A stretch of 64,000 nucleotides of DNA from the NCBI GenBank assembly GCA_947652605.1, contig CANTFG010000248.1:62001-126000 (forward strand), read 5' to 3'. The notes under the pieces are model-generated. The model saw only the letters and a list, made by a program, of their open reading frames with translations, searched no databases and had not been told where the DNA came from. This stretch comes from Elmis aenea (Eukaryota; Arthropoda; Insecta; Coleoptera; Elmidae). Below are positions 43,885-57,890 of this stretch, in pieces (the first letter of the stretch is position 1; each line of letters begins with the position of its first letter). The position numbers were made by a program, and so were the translations under genes.

Positions 43885-45285
43885 ATAGTTGACACAAACG
43901 GCATTATACCAAGAAAAATAAACTCTATAACATACTAAAATTTAAACAAAATCGTATGAGCCGTTTTCGAGAAAAATTTTTAAAATTTTTAATTTTTTGA
44001 ATAACTTTGTAAATTAAATTTCAAAATAGTTGAGACAAACGGCAATATACTAAGAAAAATAAACTCTATAACATACTAAAATTTAAACAAAATCGTATGA
44101 GCCGTTTTCGAGGAAAATTTTCAAAATTTTTAATTTTTTGAATAACTTTGTAAATTAAATTTCAAAATAGTTGAGACAAACTGCAATATACTAAGAAAAA
44201 TAAACTCTATAACATACTAAAATTTGAACAAAATCGTATGAGCCGTTTTCAAAAAAATTTTCAAAATTTTGAATTTTTTGAATAACTTTGTAAATTAAAT
44301 TTCAAAATAGTTGACACAAACGGCATTATACTAAGAAAAATAAACTCTATAACATACTAAAATTTGAATAAAATCGTATTAGCCGTTTTCGAGAAAAATT
44401 TTCAAAATTTTTAATTTTTTGAATTACTTTGTAAATTAAATTTCAAAATAGTTGAGACAAATGACATTATACTAAGAAAAATAAACTCTATAACATACTA
44501 AAATTTGAACAAAATCGTATGAGCCGTTTTCAAAAAAATTTTCAAAATTTTGAATTTTTTGAATAACTTTGTAAATTAAATTTCAAAATAGTTGAGACAA
44601 ACGGCATTATACTAAGAAAAATAAACTCTATAACATACTAAAATTTGAACAAAATCGTATGAGCCGTTTTCGAGAAAAATTTTCAAAATTTTTAATTTTT
44701 TGAATTACTTTGTAAATTAAATTTCAAAATAGTTGACACAAACGGCATTATACTAAGAAAAATAAACTCTATAACATACTAAAATTTGAACAAAATCGTA
44801 TGAGCCGTTTTCGAGAAAAATTTTCAAAATTTTTAATTTTTAGAATAACTTTGTAAATTAAATTTCAAAATAGTTGAGACAAACGGCATTATACTAAGAA
44901 AAATAAACTCTATAACATACTAAAATTTGAACAAAATCGTATGAGCCGTTTTCGAGAAAAATTTTCAAAATTTTTAATTTTTTGAATAACTTTGTAAATT
45001 ACATTTCAAAATAGTTGAGACAAACGGCATTATACTAAGAAAAATTAACTCTATACATACTAGAATTTGAACAAAATCGTATGAGCCGTTTTCGAGAAAA
45101 ATTTTCAAAATTTTTAATTTTTTTAATAACTTTGTAAATTAAATTTCAAAATAGTTGAGACAAACGGCATTATACTAAGAAAAATTAACTCTATAACATA
45201 CTAAAATTTGAACAAAATCGTATGAGCCGTTTTCGAGAAAAATTTTCAAAATTTTTAATTTTTTGAATACCTTTGTAAATTAAAT
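43885..45285 (+). repeat. 10-monomer tandem duplication, copy 1 (1407-bp offset)
   Basis: Ten monomers are duplicated in direct tandem. The pair shares markers not seen elsewhere in the array: CGAGGAAAATTTTC near 44111 and 45518, CGTATTAGCC near 44375 and 45782, and GACAAATGACATT near 44457 and 45864. TATACCAAG at 43909 and 45316 and CAAACTGC at 44177 and 45584 also match. These shared private variants make this a clear single duplication event. Confidence 0.75.
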
Positions 45286-46692
45286 TTCAAAATAGTTGAC
45301 ACAAACGGCATTATACCAAGAAAAATAAACTCTATAACATACTAAAATTTGAACAAAATCGTATGAGCCGTTTTCGAGAAAAATTTTCAAAATTTTTAAT
45401 TTTTTGAATAACTTTGTAAATTAAATTTCAAAATAGTTGAGACAAACGGCAATATACTAAGAAAAATAAACTCTATAACATACTAAAATTTAAACAAAAT
45501 CGTATGAGCCGTTTTCGAGGAAAATTTTCAAAATTTTTAATTTTTTGAATAACTTTGTAAATTAAATTTCAAAATAGTTGAGACAAACTGCAATATACTA
45601 AGAAAAATAAACTCTATAACATACTAAAATTTGAACAAAATCGTATGAGCCGTTTTCAAAAAAATTTTCAAAATTTTGAATTTTTTGAATAACTTTGTAA
45701 ATTAAATTTCAAAATAGTTGACACAAACGGCATTATACTAAGAAAAATAAACTCTATAACATACTAAAATTTGAATAAAATCGTATTAGCCGTTTTCGAG
45801 AAAAATTTTCAAAATTTTTAATTTTTTGAATTACTTTGTAAATTAAATTTCAAAATAGTTGAGACAAATGACATTATACTAAGAAAAATTAACTCTATAA
45901 CATACTAAAATTTGAACAAAATCGTATGAGCCGTTTTCAAAAAAATTTTCAAAATTTTGAATTTTTTGAATAACTTTGTAAATTAAATTTCAAAATAGTT
46001 GAGACAAACGGCATTATACTAAGAAAAATAAACTCTATAACATACTAAAATTTGAACAAAATCGTATGAGCCGTTTTCGAGAAAAATTTTCAAAATTTTT
46101 AATTTTTTGAATTACTTTGTAAATTAAATTTCAAAATAGTTGACACAAACGGCATTATACTAAGAAAAATAAACTCTATAACATACTAAAATTTGAACAA
46201 AATCGTATGAGCCGTTTTCGAGAAAAATTTTCAAAATTTTTAATTTTTTGAATAACTTTGTAAATTAAATTTCAAAATAGTTGAGACAAACGGCATTATA
46301 CTAAGAAAAATAAACTCTATAACATACTAAAATTTGAACAAAATCGTATGAGCCGTTTTCGAGAAAAATTTTCAAAATTTTTAATTTTTTGAATAACTTT
46401 GTAAATTACATTTCAAAATAGTTGAGACAAACGGCATTATACTAAGAAAAATTAACTCTATACATACTAGAATTTGAACAAAATCGTATGAGCCGTTTTC
46501 GAGAAAAATTTTCAAAATTTTTAATTTTTTTAATAACTTTGTAAATTAAATTTCAAAATAGTTGAGACAAACGGCATTATACTAAGAAAAATAAACTCTA
46601 TAACATACTAAAATTTGAACAAAATCGTATGAGCCGTTTTCGAGAAAAATTTTCAAAATTTTTAATTTTTTGAATACCTTTGTAAATTAAAT
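45286..46692 (+). repeat. 10-monomer tandem duplication, copy 2
   Basis: This is the adjacent copy of 43885-45285. A few differences have accumulated: TAACTCTATAACATAC versus TAAACTCTATAACATAC types near 45886 and 46597, and TTTTTAGAATAA in copy 1 near 44838 versus TTTTTTGAATAA here. The match ends near 46697, where GAGACAAAC replaces GACACAAAC. Confidence 0.7.
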
Positions 46693-48969
46693 TTCAAAAT
46701 AGTTGAGACAAACGGCATTATACTAAGAAAAATAAACTCTATAACATACTAAAATTTGAACAAAATCGTATGAGCCGTTTTCGAGAAAAATTTTCAAAAT
46801 TTTTAATTTTTTTAATAACTTTGTAAATTAAATTTCAAAATAGTTGAGACAAACGGCATTATACTAAGAAAAATAAACTCTATAACATACTAAAATTTGA
46901 ACAAAATCGTATGAGCCGTTTTCAAAAAAATTTTCAAAATTTTTAATTTTTTGAATAACTTTGTAAATTAAATTTCAAAATAGTTGACACAAACGGCATT
47001 ATACTAAGAAAAATAAACTCTATAACATACTAAAATTTGAACAAAATCGTATGAGCCGTTTTCGAGAAAAATTTTCAAAATTTTTAATTTTTTGAATAAC
47101 TTTGTAAATTAAATTTCAAAATAGTTGACACAAACGGCATTATACTAAGAAAAATAAACTCTATAACATACTAAAATTTGAACAAAATCGTATGAGCCGT
47201 TTTCGAGAAAAATTTTCAAAATTTTTAATTTTTTGAATAACTTTGTAAATTAAATTTCAAAATAGTTGAGACAAACGGCAATATACTTAGAAAAATAAAC
47301 TCTATAACATACTAAAATTTAAACAAAATCGTATGAGCCGTTTTCGAGAAAATTTTTCAAAATTTTTAATTTTTTGAATAACTTTGTAAATTACATTTCA
47401 AAATAGTTGAGACAAACGGCATTATACTAAGAAAAATTAACTCTATACATACTAGAATTTGAACAAAATCGTATGAGCCGTTTTCGAGAAAAATTTTCAA
47501 AATTTTTAATTTTTAGAATAACTTTGTAAATTAAATTTCAAAATAGTTGAGACAAACGGCATTATACTAAGAAAAATAAACTCTATAACATACTAAAATT
47601 TGAACAAAATCGTATGAGCCGTTTTCGAGAAAAATTTTCAAAATTTTTAATTTTTTGAATAACTTTGTAAATTACATTTCAAAATAGTTGAGACAAACGG
47701 CATTATACTAAGAAAAATTAACTCTATACATACTAGAATTTGAACAAAATCGTATGAGCCGTTTTCGAGAAAAATTTTCAAAATTTTTAATTTTTTGAAT
47801 AACTTTGTAAATTAAATTTCAAAATAGTTGAGACAAACGGCATTATACTAAGAAAAATAAACTCTATAACATACTAAAATTTGAACAAAATCGTATGAGC
47901 CGTTTTCGAGAAAAATTTTCAAAATTTTTAATTTTTTGAATAACTTTGTAAATTAAATTTCAAAATAGTTGAGACAAACGGCATTATACTAAGAAAAATA
48001 AACTCTATAACATACTAAAATTTGAACAAAATCGTAGGAGCCGTTTTCGAGAAAAATTTTCAAAATTTTTAATTTTTTTAATAACTTTGTAAATTAAATT
48101 TCAAAATAGTTGAGACAAACGGCATTATACTAAGAAAAATAAACTCTATAACATACTAAAATTTGAACAAAATCGTATGAGCCGTTTTCAAAAAATTTTC
48201 AAAATTTTTAATTTTTTGAATAACTTTGTAAAATAAATTTCAAAATAGTTGACACAAACGGCATTATACTAAGAAAAATAAACTCTATAACATACTAAAA
48301 TTTGAACAAAATCGTATGAGCCGTTTTCGAGAAAAATTTTCAAAATTTTTAATTTTTTGAATAACTTTGTAAATTAAATTTCAAAATAGTTGAGACAAAC
48401 GGCAATATACTAAGAAAAATAAACTCTATAACATACTAAAATTTAAACAAAATCGTATGAGCCGTTTTCGAGAAAAATTTTCAAAATTTTTAATTTTTTG
48501 AATAACTTTGTAAATTAAATTTCAAAATAGTTGAGACAAACTGCAATATACTAAGAAAAATAAACTCTATAACATACTAAAATTTGAACAAAATCGTATG
48601 AGCCGTTTTCAAAAAAATTTTCAAAATTTTGAATTTTTTGAATAACTTTGTAAATTAAATTTCAAAATAGTTGACACAAACGGCATTATACTAAGAAAAA
48701 TAAACTCTATAACATACTAAAATTTGAATAAAATCGTATGAGCCGTTTTCGAGAAAAATTTTCAAAATTTTTAATTTTTTGAATTACTTTGTAAATTAAA
48801 TTTCAAAATAGTTGAGACAAACGGCATTATACTAAGAAAAATAAACTCTATAACATACTAAAATTTGAACAAAATCGTATGAGCCGTTTTCAAAAAAATT
48901 TTCAAAATTTTGAATTTTTTGAATAACTTTGTAAATTAAATTTCAAAATAGTTGAGACAAACGGCATTA

Positions 48970-51917
48970 TACTAAGAAAAATAAACTCTATAACATACTA
49001 AAATTTGAACAAAATCGTATGAGCCGTTTTCGAGAAAAATTTTCAAAATTTTTAATTTTTTGAATTACTTTGTAAATTAAATTTCAAAATAGTTGACACA
49101 AACGGCATTATACTAAGAAAAATTAACTCTATAACATACTAAAATTTGAACAAAATCGTATGAGCCGTTTTCGAGAAAAATTTTCAAAATTTTTAATTTT
49201 TTGAATAACTTTGTAAATTAAATTTCAAAATAGTTGAGACAAACGGCATTATACTAAAAAAAATAAACTCTATAACATACTAAAATTTGAACAAAATCGT
49301 ATGAGCTGTTTTCAAAAAAATTTTCAAAATTTTTAATTTTTTGAATAACTTTGTAAATTAAATTTTAAAATAGTTGACACAAACGGCATTATACTAAGAA
49401 AAATAAACTCTATAACATACTAAAATTTGAACAAAATCGTATGAGCCGTTTTCGAGAAAAATTTTCAAAATTTTTAATTTTTTGAATAACTTTGTAAATT
49501 ACATTTCAAAATAGTTGAGACAAACGGCATTATTCTAAGAAAAATAAACTCTATAACATACTAAAATTTGAACAAAATCGTATGAGCCGTTTTCGAGAAA
49601 AATTTTCAAAATTTTTAATTTTTTGAATAACTTTGTAAATTAAATTTCAAAATAGTTGAGACAAACGGCATTATACTAAAAAAAATAAACTCTATAACAT
49701 ACTAAAATTTGAACAAAATCGTATGAGCTGTTTTCAAAAAAATTTTCAAAATTTTTAATTTTTTGAATAACTTTGTAAATTAAATTTTAAAATAGTTGAC
49801 ACAAACGGCATTATACTAAGAAAAATAAACTCTATAACATACCAAAATTTGAACAAAATCGTATGAGCCGTTTTCGAGAAAAATTTTCAAAATTTTTAAT
49901 TTTTTGAATAACTTTGTAAATTAAATTTCAAAATAGTTGAGACAAACGGCATTATACTAAGAAAAATAAACTCTATAACATACTAAAATTTGAACAAAAT
50001 CGTATGAGCCGTTTTCGAGAAAAATTTTCAAAATTTTTAATTTTTTGAATAACTTTGTAAATTAAATTTCAAAATAGTTGAGACAAACGGCATTATACTA
50101 AAAAAAATAAACTCTATAACATACTAAAATTTGAACAAAATCGTATGAGCCGTTTTCAAAAAAATTTTCAAAATTTTTAATTTTTTGAATAACTTTGTAA
50201 ATTAAATTTTAAAATAGTTGACACAAACGGCATTATACTAAGAAAAATAAACTCTATAACATACTAAAATTTGAACAAAATCGTATGAGCCGTTTTCGAG
50301 AAAAATTTTCAAAATTTTGAATTTTTTGAATAACTTTGTAAATTAAATTTCAAAATAGTTGAGACAAACGGCATTATACTAAGAAAAATAAACTCTATAA
50401 CATACTAAAATTTGAACAAAATCGTATGAGCCGTTTTCAAAAAAATTTTCAAAATTTTTAATTTTTTGAATAACTTTGTAAATTAAATTTCAAAATAGTT
50501 GACACAAACGGCATTATACTAAGAAAAATAAACTCTATAACATACTAAAATTTGAACAAAATCGTATGAGCCGTTTTCGAGAAAAATTTTCAAAATTTTT
50601 AATTTTTTGAATTACTTTGTAAATTAAATTTCAAAATAGTTGACACAAACGGCATTATACTAAGAAAAATTAACTCTATAACATACTAAAATTTGAACAA
50701 AATCGTATGAGCCGTTTTCGAGAAAAATTTTCAAAATTTTTAATTTTTTGAATAACTTTGTAAATTAAATTTCAAAATAGTTGAGACAAACGGCATTATA
50801 CTAAAAAAAATAAACTCTATAACATACTAAAATTTGAACAAAATCGTATGAGCTGTTTTCAAAAAAATTTTCAAAATTTTTAATTTTTTGAATAACTTTG
50901 TAAATTAAATTTTAAAATAGTTGACACAAACGGCATTATACTAAGAAAAATAAACTCTATAACATACTAAAATTTGAACAAAATCGTATGAGCCGTTTTC
51001 GAGAAAAATTTTCAAAATTTTTAATTTTTTGAATAACTTTGTAAATTACATTTCAAAATAGTTGAGACAAACGGCATTATTCTAAGAAAAATAAACTCTA
51101 TAGAATACTAAAATTTGAACAAAATCGTATGAGCCGTTTTCGAGAAAAATTTTCAAAATTTTTAATTTTTTGAATAACTTTGTAAATTAAATTTCAAAAT
51201 AGTTGAGACAAACGGCATTATACTAAAAAAAATAAACTCTATAACATACTAAAATTTGAACAAAATCGTATGAGCTGTTTTCAAAAAAATTTTCAAAATT
51301 TTTAATTTTTTGAATAACTTTGTAAATTAAATTTTAAAATAGTTGACACAAACGGCATTATACTAAGAAAAATAAACTCTATAACATACCAAAATTTGAA
51401 CAAAATCGTATGAGCCGTTTTCGAGAAAAATTTTCAAAATTTTTAATTTTTTGAATAACTTTGTAAATTAAATTTCAAAATAGTTGAGACAAACGGCATT
51501 ATACTAAGAAAAATAAACTCTATAACATACTAAAATTTGAACAAAATCGTATGAGCCGTTTTCGAGAAAAATTTTCAAAATTTTTAATTTTTTGAATAAC
51601 TTTGTAAATTAAATTTCAAAATAGTTGAGACAAACGGCATTATACTAAAAAAAATAAACTCTATAACATACTAAAATTTGAACAAAATCGTATAAGCCGT
51701 TTTCAAAAAAATTTTCAAAATTTTTAATTTTTTGAATAACTTTGTAAATTAAATTTTAAAATAGTTGACACAAACGGCATTATACTAAGAAAAATAAACT
51801 CTATAACATACTAAAATTTGAACAAAATCGTATGAGCCGTTTTCGAGAAAAATTTTCAAAATTTTGAATTTTTTGAATAACTTTGTAAATTAAATTTCAA
51901 AATAGTTGAGACAAACG
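48970..51917 (+). repeat. 11-monomer higher-order duplication (1547-bp offset)
   Basis: About 10 monomers at 48970-50370 recur at 50517-51917, an offset of 1547 bp (11 monomers minus 4). Markers are TATGAGCTG at 49303 and 50850 and at 49725 and 51272, TATTCTAAG at 49535 and 51082, and ACATACCAAAATTTG near 49841 and 51388. The same 1547-bp offset reappears downstream between 54752 and 56299, so this register was used repeatedly. Confidence 0.65.
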
Positions 51918-53290
51918 ACATTATACTAAGAAAAATAAACTCTATAACATACTAAAATTTGAACAAAATCGTATGAGCCGTTTTCGAGAAAAATTTTCAA
52001 AATTTTTAATTTTTTGAATAACTTTGTAATTAAATTTCAAAATAGTTGAGACAAACGGCATTATACTAAGAAAAATTAACTTTATACATACTAAAATTTG
52101 AACAAAATCGTATGAGCCGTTTTCGAGAAAAATTTTCAAAATTTTTAATTTTTTTAATAACTTTGTAAATTAAATTTCAAAATAGTTGAGACAAACGGCA
52201 TTATACTAAAAAAAATAAACTCTATAACATACTAAAATTTGAACAAAATCGTATGAGCTGTTTTCAAAAAAATTTTCAAAATTTTTAATTTTTTGAATAA
52301 CTTTGTAAATTAAATTTTAAAATAGTTAACACAAACGGCATTATACTAAGAAAAATAAACTCTATAACATACCAAAATTTGAACAAAATCGTATGAGCCG
52401 TTTTCGAGAAAAATTTTCAAAATTTTTAATTTTTTGAATAACTTTGTAAATTAAATTTCAAAATAGTTGAGACAAACGGCATTATACTAAGAAAAATAAA
52501 CTCTATAACATACTAAAATTTGAACAAAATCGTATGAGCCGTTTTCGAGAAAAATTTTCAAAATTTTTAATTTTTTGAATAACTTTGTAAATTAAATTTC
52601 AAAATAGTTGAGACAAACGGCATTATACTAAAAAAAATAAACTCTATAACATACTAAAATTTGAACAAAATCGTATAAGCCGTTTTCAAAAAAATTTTCA
52701 AAATTTTTAATTTTTTGAATAACTTTGTAAATTAAATTTTAAAATAGTTGACACAAACGGCATTATACTAAGAAAAATAAACTCTATAACATACTAAAAT
52801 TTGAACAAAATCGTATGAGCCGTTTTCGAGAAAAATTTTCAAAATTTTGAATTTTTTGAATAACTTTGTAAATTAAATTTCAAAATAGTTGAGACAAACG
52901 ACATTATACTAAGAAAAATAAACTCTATAACATACTAAAATTTGAACAAAATCGTATGAGCCGTTTTCGAGAAAAATTTTCAAAATTTTTAATTTTTTGA
53001 ATAACTTTGTAATTAAATTTCAAAATAGTTGAGACAAACGGCATTATACTAAGAAAAATTAACTCTATACATACTAAAATTTGAACAAAATCGTATGAGC
53101 CGTTTTCGAGAAAAATTTTCAAAATTTTTAATTTTTTGAATAACTTTGTAAATTAAATTTCAAAATAGTTGAGACAAACGGCATTATACTAAAAAAAATA
53201 AACTCTATAACATACTAAAATTTGAACAAAATCGTATGAGCTGTTTTCAAAAAAATTTTCAAAATTTTTAATTTTTTGAATAACTTTGTA
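51190..53290 (+). repeat. 7-monomer duplication (983-bp offset)
   Basis: About 8 monomers at 51190-52310 recur at 52175-53290 with a 983-bp offset. Markers are TATGAGCTG at 51272, 52255 and 53238; ACATACCAAAATTTG at about 51388 and 52371; TATAAGCC near 51688 and 52671; CAAACGACATT near 51915 and 52898; and the deletion variant TTTGTAATTAAA near 52028 and 53011. The last marker recurs near 54838, 56385 and 57088, giving later offsets of 13, 11 and 5 monomers. Confidence 0.6.
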
Positions 53291-56200
53291 AATTAAATTT
53301 TAAAATAGTTGACACAAACGGCATTATACTAAGAAAAATTAACTCTATAACATACTAAAATTTGAACAAAATCGTATGAGCCGTTTTCGAGAAAAATTTT
53401 CAAAATTTTTAATTTTTTGAATAACTTTGTAAATTACATTTCAAAATAGTTGAGACAAACGGCATTATTCTAAGAAAAATAAACTCTATAACATACTAAA
53501 ATTTGAACAAAATCGTATGAGCCGTTTTCGAGAAAAATTTTCAAAATTTTTAATTTTTTGAATAACTTTGTAAATTAAATTTCAAAATAGTTGAGACAAA
53601 CGGCATTATACTAAAAAAAAAAAACTCTATAACATACTAAAATTTGAACAAAATCGTATGAGCTGTTTTCAAAAAAATTTTCAAAATTTTTAATTTTTTG
53701 AATAACTTTGTAAATTAAATTTTAAAATAGTTGACACAAACGGCATTATACTAAGAAAAATAAACTCTATAACATACCAAAATTTGAACAAAATCGTATG
53801 AGCCGTTTTCGAGAAAAATTTTCAAAATTTTTAATTTTTTGAATAACTTTGTAAATTAAATTTCAAAATAGTTGAGACAAACGGCATTATACTAAGAAAA
53901 ATAAACTCTATAACATACTAAAATTTGAACAAAATCGTATGAGCCGTTTTCGAGAAAAATTTTCAAAATTTTTAATTTTTTGAATAACTTTGTAAATTAA
54001 ATTTCAAAATAGTTGAGACAAACGGCATTATACTAAAAAAAATAAACTCTATAACATACTAAAATTTGAACAAAATCGTATGAGCCGTTTTCAAAAAAAT
54101 TTTCAAAATTTTTAATTTTTTGAATAACTTTGTAAATTAAATTTTAAAATAGTTGACACAAACGGCATTATACTAAGAAAAATAAACTCTATAACATACT
54201 AAAATTTGAACAAAATCGTATGAGCCGTTTTCGAGAAAAAATTTCAAAATTTTGAATTTTTTGAATAACTTTGTAAATTAAATTTCAAAATAGTTGAGAC
54301 AAACGACATTATACTAAGAAAAATAAACTCTATAACATACTAAAATTTGAACAAAATCGTATGAGCCGTTTTCGAGAAAAATTTTCAAAATTTTTAATTT
54401 TTTGAATAACTTTGTAAATTAAATTTCAAAATAGTTGAGACAAACGGCATTATACTAAAAAAAATAAACTCTATAACATACTAAAATTTGAACAAAATCG
54501 TATGAGCCGTTTTCAAAAAAATTTTCAAAATTTTTAATTTTTTGAATAACTTTGTAAATTAAATTTTAAAATAGTTGACACAAACGGCATTATACTAAGA
54601 AAAATAAACTCTATAACATACTAAAATTTGAACAAAATCGTATGAGCCGTTTTCGAGAAAAATTTTCAAAATTTTGAATTTTTTGAATAACTTTGTAAAT
54701 TAAATTTCAAAATAGTTGAGACAAACGACATTATACTAAGAAAAATAAACTCTATAACATACTAAAATTTGAACAAAATCGTATGAGCCGTTTTCGAGAA
54801 AAATTTTCAAAATTTTTAATTTTTTGAATAACTTTGTAATTAAATTTCAAAATAGTTGAGACAAACGGCATTATACTAAGAAAAATTAACTCTATACATA
54901 CTAAAATTTGAACAAAATCGTATGAGCCGTTTTCGAGAAAAATTTTCAAAATTTTTAATTTTTTGAATTACTTTGTAAATTAAATTTCAAAATAGTTGAC
55001 ACAAACGGCATTATACTAAGAAAAATTAACTCTATAACATACTAAAATTTGAACAAAATCGTATGAGCCGTTTTCGAGAAAAATTTTCAAAATTTTTAAT
55101 TTTTTGAATAACTTTGTAAATTAAATTTCAAAATAGTTGAGACAAACGGCATTATACTAAAAAAAATAAACTCTATAACATACTAAAATTTGAACAAAAT
55201 CGTATGAGCTGTTTTCAAAAAAATTTTCAAAATTTTTAATTTTTTGAATAACTTTGTAAATTAAATTTTAAAATAGTTGACACAAACGGCATTATACTAA
55301 GAAAAATAAACTCTATAACATACTAAAATTTGAACAAAATCGTATGAGCCGTTTTCGAGAAAAATTTTCAAAATTTTTAATTTTTTGAATAACTTTGTAA
55401 ATTACATTTCAAAATAGTTGAGACAAACGGCATTATTCTAAGAAAAATAAACTCTATAACATACTAAAATTTGAACAAAATCGTATGAGCCGTTTTCGAG
55501 AAAAATTTTCAAAATTTTTAATTTTTTGAATAACTTTGTAAATTAAATTTCAAAATAGTTGAGACAAACGGCATTATACTAAAAAAAATAAACTCTATAA
55601 CATACTAAAATTTGAACAAAATCGTATGAGCTGTTTTCAAAATAAATTTTCAAAATTTTTAATTTTTTGAATAACTTTGTAAATTAAATTTTAAAATAGT
55701 TGACACAAACGGCATTATACTAAGAAAAATAAACTCTATAACATACCAAAATTTGAACAAAATCGTATGAGCCGTTTTCGAGAAAAATTTTCAAAATTTT
55801 TAATTTTTTGAATAACTTTGTAAATTAAATTTCAAAATAGTTGAGACAAACGGCATTATACTAAGAAAAATAAACTCTATAACATACTAAAATTTGAACA
55901 AAATCGTATGAGCCGTTTTCGAGAAAAATTTTCAAAATTTTTAATTTTTTGAATAACTTTGTAAATTAAATTTCAAAATAGTTGAGACAAACGGCATTAT
56001 ACTAAAAAAAATAAACTCTATAACATACTAAAATTTGAACAAAATCGTATGAGCCGTTTTCAAAAAAATTTTCAAAATTTTTAATTTTTTGAATAACTTT
56101 GTAAATTAAATTTTAAAATAGTTGACACAAACGGCATTATACTAAGAAAAATAAACTCTATAACATACTAAAATTTGAACAAAATCGTATGAGCCGTTTT

Positions 56201-57811
56201 CGAGAAAAATTTTCAAAATTTTGAATTTTTTGAATAACTTTGTAAATTAAATTTCAAAATAGTTGAGACAAACGACATTATACTAAGAAAAATAAACTCT
56301 ATAACATACTAAAATTTGAACAAAATCGTATGAGCCGTTTTCGAGAAAAATTTTCAAAATTTTTAATTTTTTGAATAACTTTGTAATTAAATTTCAAAAT
56401 AGTTGAGACAAACGGCATTATACTAAGAAAAATTAACTCTATACATACTAAAATTTGAACAAAATCGTATGAGCCGTTTTCGAGAAAAATTTTCAAAATT
56501 TTTAATTTTTTTAATAACTTTGTAAATTAAATTTCAAAATAGTTGAGACAAACGGCATTATACTAAGAAAAATAAACTCTATAACATACTAAAATTTGAA
56601 CAAAATCGTATGAGCCGTTTTCGAGAAAAATTTTCAAAATTTTTAATTTTTTGAATAACTTTGTAAATTAAATTTCAAAATAGTTAAGACAAACGGCATT
56701 ATACTAAGAAAAATAAACTCTATAACATACTAAAATTTGAACAAAATCGTATGAGCCGTTTTCGAGAAAAATTTTCAAAATTTTTAATTTTTTTAATAAC
56801 TTTGTAAATTAAATTTCAAAATAGTTGAGACAAACGACATTATACTAAGAAAAATAAACTCTATAACATACTAAAATTTGAACAAAATCGTATGAGCCGT
56901 TTTCGAGAAAAATTTTCAAAATTTTTAATTTTTTGAATAACTTTGTAAATTAAATTTCAAAATAGTTGAGACAAACGGCATTATACTAAGAAAAATAAAC
57001 TCTATAACATACTAAAATTTGAACAAAATCGTATGAGCCGTTTTCGAGAAAAATTTTCAAAATTTTTAATTTTTTGAATAACTTTGTAATTAAATTTCAA
57101 AATAGTTGAGACAAACGGCATTATACTAAGAAAAATTAACTCTATACATACTAAAATTTGAACTAAATCGTATGAGCCGTTTTCGAGAAAAATTTTCAAA
57201 ATTTTTAATTTTTTTAATAACTTTGTAAATTAAATTTCAAAATAGTTGAGACAAACGGCATTATACTAAGAAAAATAAACTCTATAACATACTAAAATTT
57301 GAACAAAATCGTATGAGCCGTTTTCGAGAAAAATTTTCAAAATTTTTAATTTTTTGAATAACTTTGTAAATTAAATTTCAAAATAGTTGACACAAACGGC
57401 ATTATACTAAGAAAAATAAACTCTATAACATACTAAAATTTGAACAAAATCGTATGAGCCGTTTTCGAGAAAAATTTTCAAAATTTTTAATTTTTTGAAT
57501 AACTTTGTAAATTAAATTTCAAAATAGTTGAGACAAACGGCAATATACTAAGAAAAATAAACTCTATAACATACTAAAATTTAAACAAAATCGTATAAGC
57601 CGTTTTCGAGAAAAATTTTCAAAATTTTTAATTTTTTGAATAACTTTGTAAATTAAATTTCAAAATAGTTGAGACAAACTGCAATATACTAAGAAAAATA
57701 AACTCTATAACATACTAAAATTTGAACAAAATCGTATGAGCCGTTTTCAAAAAAATTTTCAAAATTTTGGATTTTTTGAATAACTTTGTAAATTAAATTT
57801 TAAAATAGTTG

Positions 57812-57885
57812 ACACAAACGGCATTATACTAAAAAAAATAAACTCTATAACATACTAAAATTTGAATAAAATCGTATGAGCCGTT
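57812..57885 (+). repeat. Truncated terminal monomer of satellite 1
   Basis: The last satellite 1 copy starts ACACAAACGGCATT and runs 74 bp to CGTATGAGCCGTT before the inverted-repeat element begins. It is an ordinary variant monomer, with a GAATAAA change and an A-run after TATACTA. It is not more degenerate than monomers tens of kilobases inside the array, so the break at monomer position 74 is sharp. Confidence 0.9.
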
Positions 57886-57890
57886 AGCTC

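Larger units (their letters stand above)
1..57885 (+). repeat. Satellite 1: 141-bp AT-rich tandem array (about 410 monomers)
   Basis: The whole stretch is made of head-to-tail monomers beginning AGACAAACGGCATTATACTA and ending CAAAATAGTTG. Consensus length is 141 bp (the copy at 141-281 is typical) and GC is about 22%. Every copy reads in the same direction; I found no inversion, inserted transposon or unique DNA. Recurrent variants sit at fixed positions: GAGACAAAC or GACACAAAC at the start, GGCATT, GGCAAT or TGCAAT, GAACAAA, TAAACAAA or GAATAAA, TATGAGCC or TATAAGCC, TTCGAGAAA or TTCAAAAAA, and TTAATTAC or TTAATTAA-type changes near the end. Copies differ by only a few bases each, showing strong homogenisation. 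The array continues left of the window and stops at monomer position 74 against the element at 57886. This is satellite DNA typical of heterochromatin; its family name is not recognised. Confidence 0.97.

Noticed and set aside
51942..57199. Five minus-strand 65-residue open frames in satellite 1
   Set aside because: They start with TTG, consist entirely of satellite monomers, and repeat because the DNA repeats. Nothing indicates expression or a protein family.
1..57885. CRISPR array
   Set aside because: Repeats are 141 bp, contiguous, and have no unique spacers; there are no cas genes and the context is eukaryotic.
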